Shown here: piece by piece, positions 43,518 through 51,180 of the stretch | How the letters are laid out: each line of letters opens with the position of its first letter | Position numbering within the stretch: position 1 is the first letter of the stretch | Assembly: GCF_900167135.1 (NCBI RefSeq) | Contig: NZ_FUWZ01000002.1 | Coordinates: 2,072,651-2,136,650, forward strand | Reading direction: 5' to 3' | Source: Chitinophaga eiseniae | GTDB taxonomy: Bacteria; Bacteroidota; Bacteroidia; Chitinophagales; Chitinophagaceae | Length of the DNA: 64,000 bases | Notes under the pieces: generated by a model | The model's database searches: none | The model's input: the letters and a program-made list of their open reading frames with translations, nothing else | What the model was told of the DNA's origin: nothing | Position numbers and translations under genes: made by a program

Positions 43518-44243
43518 ATGAACAAAAGAGAATTCATAAAGCTGACCAGCCTGGCTGGCGTAGCGGCGCTCAGCGGCCCTCTCAGCAGTCTGGCCATGCC
43601 CGTTACTTCCGTGAAAACCAGCTCCGACGACCCGAAGGCTCCCTTTGTGGTACCACCACTGCCTTATGCTTATGACGCCCTGGAACCTTACATCGATAAA
43701 ATGACGATGGAAATACATCACGACAAACATCACGGCGCCTATGTGAAAAATCTCAACGAGGCCATAAAAGGCACTGCCTTCGCTACCCTGTCGCTCGAAG
43801 AAATATTGCGTAAGGTGACGGATAAGGATAAAGCCATCCGCAACAACGGCGGCGGCCATTACAACCACTCCCTGTTCTGGACCGTGCTTTCTCCCGGGAA
43901 AACAGCCCCGTCCGATAAACTGAAAGCAGCGATCAATACCCATTTTGGCTCCTTTGAAAAATTCCGGGAGAAATTCAACGACGCGGGTAAAACACAGTTT
44001 GGCTCCGGCTGGGCATGGCTGATCGTTGGCCCGGGCAAAAAACTGTCCGTGATCAACACGCCTAACCAGGACAACCCGCTTATGCATAACATCGTGAAGG
44101 AAAAAGGCACGCCCATCCTCGCGCTCGATGTGTGGGAGCACGCCTACTACCTGAAATACCAGAACAAACGGCCGGACTATATCAATGCATTCTGGAACGT
44201 GGTGAATTGGGACGAAGTGGAAAAACGCTACAACAACGCGTAG
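43518..44243 (+). CDS. Exported Fe/Mn superoxide dismutase
   Basis: A 241-residue enzyme that converts superoxide to oxygen and peroxide. The core starts at about residue 43; metal ligands are His67 in MEIHHDKHHGAYV, the His in NHSLFW, and Asp and His in LALDVWEHAYYLKY, the usual three-His-one-Asp set. Ahead of the core are about 40 extra residues beginning MNKREFIKLTSLAGVAALSG, a cleavable export signal, perhaps Tat-like but with KR instead of RR. Most bacterial SODs of this family are cytoplasmic, so a periplasmic location is implied. Fe versus Mn use cannot be fixed from the sequence. Element B lies just after the stop. Confidence 0.93.
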   Translation: MNKREFIKLTSLAGVAALSGPLSSLAMPVTSVKTSSDDPKAPFVVPPLPYAYDALEPYIDKMTMEIHHDKHHGAYVKNLNEAIKGTAFATLSLEEILRKVTDKDKAIRNNGGGHYNHSLFWTVLSPGKTAPSDKLKAAINTHFGSFEKFREKFNDAGKTQFGSGWAWLIVGPGKKLSVINTPNQDNPLMHNIVKEKGTPILALDVWEHAYYLKYQNKRPDYINAFWNVVNWDEVEKRYNNA

Positions 44244-44278
44244 ATTTCACGCAAAGCTTCCCTGAGAGAGCAGAGGCG

Positions 44279-44426
44279 TCACGCAAAGGCGCTAAGCAGC
44301 AAAGCCGCAAAGAAATAAGATAAGAAAGCAAAGGAGCGAAGACCAATTCGATTTGATCTTCGCTCCTTTGCTTTCTTATTATCTCATAAAACCTTTGCGG
44401 CTTTGCTGCTTAGCGTCTTTGCGTGA
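44279..44426. repeat. Nested inverted-repeat element B
   Basis: Outer arms of 34 bases (44279-44312 and 44393-44426) match with one mismatch. Inner arms of 23 bases (44320-44342 and 44357-44379) are perfect and contain AAGCAAAGGAGCGAAGA. The words and order match element A at 22930-23100 closely. The right outer arm ends exactly at the base before the GT39 stop codon. It lies between convergent SOD and GT39 genes. Confidence 0.95.
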
Positions 44427-46049
44427 TTATTTGCGTTTCAGAAACACAAATCCGTTCTTTTCTCCAATCACCTCCAGGTTCGGATGATGAACGAATTCTT
44501 CGCTGTCCGTAATCCGGCAGATGAAGTAAGCAGGCTTGTCAATCGCGCCGTTCAGCAGCCAGTCGGTATCATAATAGTTTTTATTGCTATGGGGCTGTTC
44601 CCGCGAATAGTAATGTTGCGCATAACTATGGTAGCCGAGCGCTTTTACATACACATCTTTGCCCTGCAGAGAGATAAAGAAGTCGATGGCCGCCCCCTGT
44701 GAATAACGCTCCACTTTGGGCACAAAATGCACTACCGTCACCTGTATGATCAGGATGGTACTGAGAAACAGGCATAGCAGCCCGTTGGTGATTTTCTGGC
44801 GGGACAATAACACGGCGCTGACGATCACCAGGATAATATAGGCGATACCGTAGCCGGTTTCCGCTACAGACCAGGATACCTGGGCCTGCAGGTTGGCCAC
44901 CGCGAATTTGTCGCCGATATACGGAATCAGTTTGTCTTTGTACACGCCCACCAGCGGCAACGCCGCAATAGCAATACCCAGTACTACGCCGATCACGCAC
45001 AGCAGGGCAATGTTCCAGCCACGCAGGCGCAGTTTGCCGTTGGACAGTTTATATACCTGGTACGCCGCCAGGTAAGACAACGGGAAATAACACAGGGAAG
45101 AATAGTGCACGATCTTGGTTTTCACGATGGAAAACAGGATCAGCACCACCCAGAATAATACCCACATCCACACCTTAAAATCTTTCTGTTCTGTGGCAGC
45201 CGGTTGTCCGTAGATGGTTTTTTTCCGGCCACGGATATACGAAAACAGGAAGATGCTGGCCGGAAAACAACCAATCAGGAGTACTACCCAGTGGTAGAAG
45301 AACGGGCCGCCGTGGCCGGCATCTTCTGTGGTAAGCAGGCGGACCTGGTACGCCACAAATTCATTGACAAACCACCAGCCGTGGGCGATGATTTCATAAC
45401 CAAACCAGAGCAGGGTGGTAATAGACGCAAAAAGGGCAATGAGGCCCAGATGCGCCAGTTTAATGCCAATACGGAATTTATTCCAGAGCCAGTACACCAG
45501 GAGGGTGAGCATAGACACGAGGATGGCCACAGGTCCTTTGGTGAGCACTGCCAGACCCAGGAAAAAGCCGCTCAGCATGGCCATGCGGTAAGACTTTTCA
45601 CTATAGGCGATCCGGTACGCAAAATAAATAGCGAGGAAAATGAAGTAGTTGAAGGTAGGGTCGATGATACCTGACTTAAAATAGAAGTGGGGGAGCCAGG
45701 AGCCGGCATACACCAGGGCCCACCAGATGCCCATTTTCTCGTCTGCCAGTTTTTTACCGATGGCGTAGAGGCTCAGCAGGGTAGCGATACCGATGATTGC
45801 ATTCGGAAGACGGGCCGCGAAGTCATTAACGCCAAAGAGCAGCATGCTGCCGGCCTGCATCCAGATAAACAGGGGCGGTTTTTCCCAGAAAGGCCGGAAA
45901 TCGATTTGTACCTGACTGTAGTTATGGCTTACAATCATCTCGCGGGCTGCTTCTGCAAAATTTATCTCGTCCCAGTCAAAAAGGTGTACAGCCCCCAGAA
46001 AAGGTATAAATAGCAGGGCTGCCACAAGGGCAATCAACAGGTATTTCAT
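44427..46049 (-). CDS. GT39-family (ArnT-like) integral membrane glycosyltransferase
   Basis: A 540-residue protein with about 10-12 membrane helices. The periplasmic acidic motif typical of polyprenyl-phosphate-using transferases is near the start: FDWDEINFAEAAREM (about 24-38), followed by FWEKPPLFIWMQA. Such enzymes move a sugar from a lipid carrier onto a target outside the inner membrane; ArnT adds aminoarabinose to lipid A, PMT enzymes mannosylate proteins. The target here is unknown. It is the third gene downstream of LptF-like and PAP2 genes; a 106-base gap containing element C separates it from PAP2, so it may have a separate transcript. Lipid A modification is the most natural hypothesis. 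Confidence 0.88.
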   Translation of the reverse strand: MKYLLIALVAALLFIPFLGAVHLFDWDEINFAEAAREMIVSHNYSQVQIDFRPFWEKPPLFIWMQAGSMLLFGVNDFAARLPNAIIGIATLLSLYAIGKKLADEKMGIWWALVYAGSWLPHFYFKSGIIDPTFNYFIFLAIYFAYRIAYSEKSYRMAMLSGFFLGLAVLTKGPVAILVSMLTLLVYWLWNKFRIGIKLAHLGLIALFASITTLLWFGYEIIAHGWWFVNEFVAYQVRLLTTEDAGHGGPFFYHWVVLLIGCFPASIFLFSYIRGRKKTIYGQPAATEQKDFKVWMWVLFWVVLILFSIVKTKIVHYSSLCYFPLSYLAAYQVYKLSNGKLRLRGWNIALLCVIGVVLGIAIAALPLVGVYKDKLIPYIGDKFAVANLQAQVSWSVAETGYGIAYIILVIVSAVLLSRQKITNGLLCLFLSTILIIQVTVVHFVPKVERYSQGAAIDFFISLQGKDVYVKALGYHSYAQHYYSREQPHSNKNYYDTDWLLNGAIDKPAYFICRITDSEEFVHHPNLEVIGEKNGFVFLKRK

Positions 46050-46092
46050 TATAACGGTTTATAAAAAATAAGCATTACGGCTCGCTAAAAAG

Positions 46093-46139
46093 CAAAGGAG
46101 CAAAATCCGCAAAGGTGCTTTGCGAACTTTGCTCCTTTG
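46093..46139. repeat. Inverted-repeat element C
   Basis: Outer arms CAAAGGAGCAAA (46093-46104) and TTTGCTCCTTTG (46128-46139) are perfect, with inner arms CGCAAAG (46108-46114) and CTTTGCG (46118-46124). The words GCAAAGGAGC are shared with elements A and B. It lies between the PAP2 and GT39 genes, both on the minus strand. Confidence 0.88.
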
Positions 46140-46155
46140 AAAAAAATTGCGGGAT

Positions 46156-46827
46156 TTACGCCGCATTGGCGTTTACAATGGCTTCCGCGCATGCTTCCGG
46201 AGAAGTGGCGGAGTCCCGGAACCTGAAGAACCCGCATACAATAACAGTGCTCAGGGTCCCTACGATGCTGCCTACGTATACGTCAGCGAAAAAGTGTTGT
46301 GCCAGGTAAATGCGGGAATAGCCTGCTGTCAGCGCTAATACAATAAACAGCAATCCCAGCTTTTTATTGCGCAGCCATACCGACAGGAAACTGAACATGG
46401 CAAAAGCTCCTGCAGAGTGCCCGGAAGGGAAACTGCAGCTGCTATGCACGGTGATCCATTTTACAGTATGTACCAGCGTGGCGGCTTCATCACCAAAATA
46501 GCTGATGGGCCTGGGCGCATTAAAATAATGTTTAGCTACCTGTACTACAATGACTGCCAGCAGAAATACTGCCAGACCAATAAAAAATACCCTGAACTTC
46601 TGCATGAGCAGCATCAGCAGCAGTATTAAGCTAAACATAATACCATCCCCGAGATAAGTGATCCCGGTGACCAACACATCTCCAACCGTTGAGTGTTCCC
46701 CGTTGATGCCAAGAAACAGCTCCCGTTGACTGTAGGTTGCCAGCATTACTCCCCCTACTATGAGCCATAGCAGGAAGGGCAGAAAGAAATATGCATTCCT
46801 TCTGAACAGTGTAAACAGCGTTTTCAA
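46156..46827 (-). CDS. PAP2-family membrane phosphatase
   Basis: A 223-residue membrane protein with about five or six helices and the three phosphatase signature motifs: KHYFNAPRP (about 109-117), PSGHSAGAF (about 137-145) and SRIYLAQHFFADVYVG (about 175-190). The His residues in the second and third are the nucleophile and partner. The active site faces the periplasm. Substrates of this family include undecaprenyl diphosphate, phosphatidylglycerophosphate and the phosphates of lipid A (LpxE). Its gene starts 11 bases after the LptF-type permease stop, so lipid A dephosphorylation is an attractive but unproven role. Confidence 0.87.
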   Translation of the reverse strand: MKTLFTLFRRNAYFFLPFLLWLIVGGVMLATYSQRELFLGINGEHSTVGDVLVTGITYLGDGIMFSLILLLMLLMQKFRVFFIGLAVFLLAVIVVQVAKHYFNAPRPISYFGDEAATLVHTVKWITVHSSCSFPSGHSAGAFAMFSFLSVWLRNKKLGLLFIVLALTAGYSRIYLAQHFFADVYVGSIVGTLSTVIVCGFFRFRDSATSPEACAEAIVNANAA

Positions 46828-46838
46828 ATCTGTAGGTT

Positions 46839-48296
46839 TTAAATTGTAGGTTGCTTTTTAAACTTGTTACGTCTAAACTTTAGTAAGAACTTTTTTACTT
46901 TTTGATATATGCGAAAATAAAATTCTTTATTGAATAAGTTGGAATCATTCATGGCTTTATAAATTAAAAAGCCGGCGATCGGCACCAGAACGATATTTGA
47001 CAGCCACATGCCCGACCAGGTGAACATCACTCCGCTGCGGGCCATCTTTTCCCCGATCATGAAAAATATATTGAAGATCACGAAGAAGATCACGGCAAAT
47101 ACCAGCGGGGTGCCCAGGCCTCCCTTACGGATAATGGAGCCCAGCGGGGCGCCGATCAGGAACATTACCACGCAGGCTGCGGCGAGGGTGAACTTACGCT
47201 GCCATTCTACTTTATGCATCAATATAACGCTGTGCTTGTCTGAATATTCTTTGGTGGGGGCTTCGAGGGAACTTAAAGTTTCCCGTACGCTCTGTTCGGC
47301 CCTGTCCAGCACATTGTGGCGGCTCTTTTCCGGGACGATCTCTTCGAAATCCTTCACTTTCAGCGGCGGAACGGTCGCCGCCCAGGCAGAATCTTTCCAT
47401 TTGAAGAAGGGAAAACGTACAGTCACGTAGGCGTTGACGGTCCGTGCGAAAACATTTTGGGATTTCTGCAGGGAGTCGATGGCCAGGTCCAGCTGGCGGA
47501 TATTGAGCATCTGCTGGTTGGAAGCAAACAGGTCCGTATTCAGGCGGTTGAAGGCGAAAGAGCTGAGATCAAAGGCCTTGGAGTATTTTTTAAAGCTGAA
47601 GCGGATCATGTCGCCGGGAACGGAATAGCCGTTATTGCCTTTTTCCTCGTATCTCCAGCCATTTTCGAGGATGAAATAGAGGAAACGTTTGTTGGCGGTG
47701 AGCACCATCTGGCCTTTTTCAGCGAGGATGATCTTGTCGCCGCCACCACCGCCGGTGGAATGATCAAAGATCATTACCTGGTGGATGGTCTGGTTGTCTT
47801 TATCTTTCTGGGCCACCTTGATGGTATAGCCGGGGATATCGCGGTAAAATACGCCTGCCTTGATGTTAAAGGCCGGTTTGGAGTAGGTGATGTCATACAG
47901 CAGGGATTTGGCCTGCAGGTTGGCTACGGGGATGACGTAGTTGGCAAACAGGAATGCCAGTACCCCGATGATGCTGCACACCACCATGAGGGGCCGGATG
48001 AAACGCAGCAGGGAAATACCGGCTGATTTCAGGGCTACCAGTTCAAAGCTCTCTCCGAGGTTGCCGAAGGTCATGATAGACGACAGCAGTACGGCCAGGG
48101 GGAGGGCGAGTGTTACCAGCGTGGCGCTGGTATAGGCGATCAACTGCACGATCACCATTGTGTCCAGTCCTTTTCCTACCAGGTCATCCACATATTTCCA
48201 GAGAAACTGCATTACCAGTACAAAAAGCGTCACAAAGAAGGTCGCCACGAAGGGGCCCAGGAATGTTCTAATAATTAATTTATCGAGTTTCTTCAC
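46839..48296 (-). CDS. LptF/LptG-type permease (YjgP/YjgQ family)
   Basis: A 485-residue inner-membrane component of the LPS transporter, which extracts LPS from the inner membrane for delivery to the Lpt bridge. The first membrane region has LIIRTFLGPFVATFFVTLFVLVM-like character, further helices follow to about residue 150, then a periplasmic beta-rich domain (about 155-370), then three C-terminal helices. The frame is open to 48428, but that stretch crosses element D. The GTG at 48296 (V)KKLDKLIIRTF matches the usual family start, so it is chosen. The gene is first in the PAP2/GT39 unit. Whether it is LptF or LptG cannot be told by eye. Confidence 0.88.
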   Translation of the reverse strand: MKKLDKLIIRTFLGPFVATFFVTLFVLVMQFLWKYVDDLVGKGLDTMVIVQLIAYTSATLVTLALPLAVLLSSIMTFGNLGESFELVALKSAGISLLRFIRPLMVVCSIIGVLAFLFANYVIPVANLQAKSLLYDITYSKPAFNIKAGVFYRDIPGYTIKVAQKDKDNQTIHQVMIFDHSTGGGGGDKIILAEKGQMVLTANKRFLYFILENGWRYEEKGNNGYSVPGDMIRFSFKKYSKAFDLSSFAFNRLNTDLFASNQQMLNIRQLDLAIDSLQKSQNVFARTVNAYVTVRFPFFKWKDSAWAATVPPLKVKDFEEIVPEKSRHNVLDRAEQSVRETLSSLEAPTKEYSDKHSVILMHKVEWQRKFTLAAACVVMFLIGAPLGSIIRKGGLGTPLVFAVIFFVIFNIFFMIGEKMARSGVMFTWSGMWLSNIVLVPIAGFLIYKAMNDSNLFNKEFYFRIYQKVKKFLLKFRRNKFKKQPTI

Positions 48297-48316
48297 TGAT
48301 AATGCCTGATTTTTTT

Positions 48317-48494
48317 CTCGCAAAGAGACAAAGTAAGCAAAGAATGTAAAAAAGCGCCCAACGTACAGGTTTATTAGGTAAACCCGGTTTGAAAGGGTGT
48401 TGCGTTTACACCGGCAAGTTGATGTCATATGTCAACTTGCCGGCGTCATATGTCAATTTCTTAGCGTTCTTTGCTTACTTTGCCACTTTGCGAG
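48317..48494. repeat. Inverted-repeat element D
   Basis: Outer arms of 28 bases (48317-48344 and 48467-48494) match with two mismatches and contain CAAAGTAAGCAAAGAA. Inside are the perfect arms CCGGCAAGTTGA (48411-48422) and TCAACTTGCCGG (48432-48443), and two direct copies of GTCATATGTCAA (48424-48435 and 48445-48456). It lies in the divergent gap between the LptF-type gene and the 204-residue gene, unlike A and B. Confidence 0.85.
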
Positions 48495-48555
48495 CAAAGG
48501 TAGTACGATTTCACAAAGGAGTGTTAAAGCATCCCTGAAAATACCGTTAAATTAT

Positions 48556-49170
48556 ATGGAAAATTTTTATCTGACAGCAGAAGAGGCAGCCATTGTATTT
48601 ACGCCGCGGGTCATGGAGCTGAAAAACAGGGCGATAGAGAAGGTGATGTTGTTAATGGGACAGTTACAGGAAGCGCTGGCAGCGTGGGATGCAGCCTCCG
48701 GATTTCCTTTTGATCCGGTATGGCTGCAGCAGGGACCGAAGATCTCGAAAGGGGAGCAGTACAAGTCACTGCCGTGGGTAATACTGGATTATCCGCGGTT
48801 TTTCAGTAAAACTGACGTGTTTGCTTTCCGCAGCATGTTCTGGTGGGGGCATTATTTCAGCTGCACCCTGCACCTGGCGGGGATGGTCAAAAAGCAATTT
48901 GAGGCCTCGCTGCTGGCGGCCTATGGGCCACTGGCGGCTGCCGGATTTCAGGTGTACCTGCCGGACGATCCCTGGGAACATGACTTTGAAAACGGAAATT
49001 ACCGGTCCATAGGTGATATGAGTTTAGCAGACTGGAATAGGCTGGTTGGCCGGAAAAATTTCATTAAACTGGCGAAACCGTTTGCATTGGAACGCTGGGG
49101 AGAAATAATTACTGATATAGTGGAGGCTTATGCGACCCTACTCAATGAATTGACGGTGAAAAGGCCGTGA
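48556..49170 (+). CDS. Conserved hypothetical protein, 204 residues
   Basis: A soluble protein starting MENFYLTAEEAAIVFTPRVM, with a helical N-terminus, an aromatic-rich middle (VILDYPRFFSKTD, MFWWGHYFSCTLHL) and a C-terminal helical region. ATG 48556 is preferred over an in-frame start at 48397 that would cover element D. It resembles Bacteroidota-restricted proteins of unknown role. Its stop touches the stop of the convergent START-like gene, with no spacer and no terminator. Confidence 0.75.
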   Translation: MENFYLTAEEAAIVFTPRVMELKNRAIEKVMLLMGQLQEALAAWDAASGFPFDPVWLQQGPKISKGEQYKSLPWVILDYPRFFSKTDVFAFRSMFWWGHYFSCTLHLAGMVKKQFEASLLAAYGPLAAAGFQVYLPDDPWEHDFENGNYRSIGDMSLADWNRLVGRKNFIKLAKPFALERWGEIITDIVEAYATLLNELTVKRP

Positions 49171-49551
49171 TTAGTTTCCTATCCGATGGAACAGATCTTT
49201 TACCTGGGATTCCCAAAGCTGGCTTTGGTCTTTAATCTCTCTCTTGTCAGCGAAGTCTTTCACGACCAAAATGGTCATATTGGTGACTTCTGAAATCTGG
49301 ATGCGGAACTCAAAGAATTCCTCCTTTGGGGCATGGAGCCAGTGGAACCGGATAAATTCGTCCTCCTCCTGTTCCAGAATTTCTGCTTCTTCAGAACTGC
49401 CATTCCAGGAAAAGGAAAATACATTGTCCCTGAAGTCTACCCTGTCTGCGAACCATTCCTGCAAACCAGCGGGGGTTGACAGGAATTCGTATAGGATACC
49501 GGGGGAGCACCTAACCGGGAATTCCAACTCGTAAAGCACTTTCTTAGACAT
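49171..49551 (-). CDS. START-like (AHA1/SRPBCC-type) domain protein
   Basis: A 126-residue single-domain protein. The opening helix and strand (ELEFPVRCSPGILYEFLSTP), GLQEWFADRVDF and the acidic tail of the beta-grip fit the SRPBCC/START superfamily, which binds hydrophobic ligands or acts as an Hsp90 co-chaperone. No lipid-binding specificity can be deduced. It is convergent with the 204-residue gene, whose stop lies next to it. The 358-base gap on its 5' side (49552-49909) is AT-rich and contains only the rpoD promoter. Confidence 0.8.
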   Translation of the reverse strand: MSKKVLYELEFPVRCSPGILYEFLSTPAGLQEWFADRVDFRDNVFSFSWNGSSEEAEILEQEEDEFIRFHWLHAPKEEFFEFRIQISEVTNMTILVVKDFADKREIKDQSQLWESQVKDLFHRIGN

Positions 49552-49825
49552 CTCTCAAATAATTAGTAAATCAATATCATCAGGTTGCAATTATAGAAAA
49601 TATTTTATTCTGTCAAAATAATTTACGGTTTTTTTTTAATTAATCTGAAGAATGTATGAACATCTTATATATTTTACAAATATTATAATATTTTACTATT
49701 TGTAAGTGCCCTGTCAGTGATGATTACAGCCGATGCCGTATCGGTAGCGGGTTTAGCGGGAAAATAATAAGCTCTTAAAGATCAATCGATTTTATTTGGA
49801 AATGATTTAAAAACGACAGATTTTT

Positions 49826-49856
49826 TTTGGTCGGCTTCTAAAAAAAGTTATTTTTG
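49826..49856 (+). promoter_or_regulatory. rpoD promoter
   Basis: TTTG (49826-49829), a 19-base spacer and TATTTTTG (49849-49856) match the Bacteroidota consensus exactly. It lies 54 bases before the start codon. Confidence 0.8.
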
Positions 49857-49909
49857 TCAGGCATTCATCAAATCTTAACTTTTTCTTAACCTGTAACTGT
49901 TCCGACTCT

Positions 49910-50782
49910 ATGTCAATGCGCCAACTTAAAATCACTAAATCCATTACCAACAGGGAATCTCAGTCCCTCGAGAAGTACTTGCAGGAGATTGGGAAGGTGG
50001 ATTTAATTACGCCGGAAGAAGAGGTAAACCTCGCTATCCGCATCAAGCAGGGCGATCAGAGAGCGTTGGAAAAGCTGACTAAAGCTAATCTCCGCTTTGT
50101 GGTATCCGTTGCCAAACAGTATCAGAACCAGGGTCTGTCACTCAGCGACCTGATCAACGAGGGCAACCTGGGGTTAATTAAAGCTGCACAACGTTTTGAT
50201 GAAACACGCGGTTTTAAATTCATTTCCTACGCTGTATGGTGGATCCGTCAGTCCATCCTCCAGGCACTGGCCGAACAGTCCAGGATCGTAAGGCTGCCAC
50301 TCAATAAAGTGGGCCTCAGCAACAAGATCAGCAAGGCATATTCCCAGCTGGAACAGGAGTTTGAAAGAGAGCCGTCACCCGATGAGCTGGCCACCATCCT
50401 CGAGATCAACACCGACGAAGTGGAAGCCACCCTCGGCGTAGCCGCCCGCCACGTTTCTATGGACGCACCGTTTATCGACGGGGAAGACAACTCCCTGCTG
50501 GACGTGCTCGAAAATCCAAACGCTGTCAGCGCTGACGAGGAACTGGACCATCACGACTCCCTTCGCCGGGAAATTGAAAGGTCCCTGTCTACCCTCACAG
50601 ACCGTCAGAAAGATGTGATCATGCTGTACTTCGGTATCGCCGTGGAACATCCCATGTCACTCGAAGATATCGGGGAGAAATTCGGCCTCACCCGCGAAAG
50701 AGTACGCCAGATCAAAGACAAAGCCATCACCAAGCTCAGGACTACCTCCAGAAGCAAACTGCTCCGGAATTACCTGGGATAG
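49910..50782 (+). CDS. rpoD: Primary RNA polymerase sigma factor (RpoD/SigA type)
   Basis: A 290-residue sigma-70 factor that lacks the long N-terminal region 1.1, as is normal in Bacteroidota. Region 1.2 (SLEKYLQEIGKVDLITPEEE), region 2 with ANLRFVVSVAKQYQNQGLSLSDLINEGNLGLI and KFISYAVWWIRQSILQALAE, region 3, and region 4 with TDRQKDVIMLYFG and GLTRERVRQIKDKAITKLR are all present. It recognises the TTTG/TAnnTTTG promoters seen in this window. Two start codons are possible, 49910 and 49916 (MRQLKITKSIT); the second is more typical. A rho-independent terminator follows at 50897. Confidence 0.97.
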   Translation: MSMRQLKITKSITNRESQSLEKYLQEIGKVDLITPEEEVNLAIRIKQGDQRALEKLTKANLRFVVSVAKQYQNQGLSLSDLINEGNLGLIKAAQRFDETRGFKFISYAVWWIRQSILQALAEQSRIVRLPLNKVGLSNKISKAYSQLEQEFEREPSPDELATILEINTDEVEATLGVAARHVSMDAPFIDGEDNSLLDVLENPNAVSADEELDHHDSLRREIERSLSTLTDRQKDVIMLYFGIAVEHPMSLEDIGEKFGLTRERVRQIKDKAITKLRTTSRSKLLRNYLG

Positions 50783-50783
50783 G

Positions 50784-50799
50784 CAATTACGGATTACGG
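50784..50799. repeat. ATTACG-type repeat, left copy after rpoD
   Basis: CAATTACGGATTACGG lies directly after the rpoD stop. It has the same words as the repeats at 11135-11262 and 51093-51123. Confidence 0.6.
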
Positions 50800-50896
50800 A
50801 CCGGAATGCCTGGATGTAGCCGGAAATGCCTGTTGATGCCAGGCGGAGATATTTTTATTGAAATTATATTGAATTTGTTGGATAATAAACGCTTTG

Positions 50897-50939
50897 AGCG
50901 GAGATCATGGGGAAAGCTCCATCGTCTCCGCTTTTTTTG
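50897..50939 (+). terminator. rpoD terminator
   Basis: Stem AGCGGAGA (50897-50904) and TCTCCGCT (50925-50932), with an inner helix ATGG/CCAT, followed by TTTTTTT. It lies 114 bases past the rpoD stop. The 50783-51180 gap holds this, repeats and the ffh promoter region, and no gene. Confidence 0.85.
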
Positions 50940-51092
50940 CGCCCTGAGATGCCCTGTGCTTAGTAAATCACGGTCGTACCTGTCTGAGATGCCCTGTCTG
51001 TGATATCCTGTCGGAGGTTACATCATCATCTCCGCTTTTTCAGGGCCTTCTGCACCCGCCCCCGCGCCATCATGCTCACAAAGAACCTCCAA

Positions 51093-51123
51093 TTTGTAAT
51101 TCGTAATCCGTAATTCGTAATTG
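51093..51123. repeat. ATTACG-type repeats upstream of ffh
   Basis: TTTGTAATTCGTAATCCGTA and its continuation TATTCGTAATTG-like words are the reverse-complement family of the copy at 50784. They lie about 60-90 bases before ffh. Confidence 0.65.
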
Positions 51124-51150
51124 AAAAGCTGTATTCTCACCCAAAAACAA

Positions 51151-51158
51151 TAATTTTG
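51151..51158 (+). promoter_or_regulatory. Candidate ffh promoter -7 element
   Basis: TAATTTTG is a perfect TAnnTTTG box 23 bases before the ffh start. The -33 position lacks a TTTG at the normal distance, so the call is partial. Confidence 0.45.
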
Positions 51159-51180
51159 CTGTCCGTTTAAAATATCAACA

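Noticed and set aside
48297..48428. Longer N-terminus for the LptF-type gene
   Set aside because: The extension crosses repeat element D and reads as an unlikely Cys/Arg-rich leader; the GTG at 48296 fits the family start.
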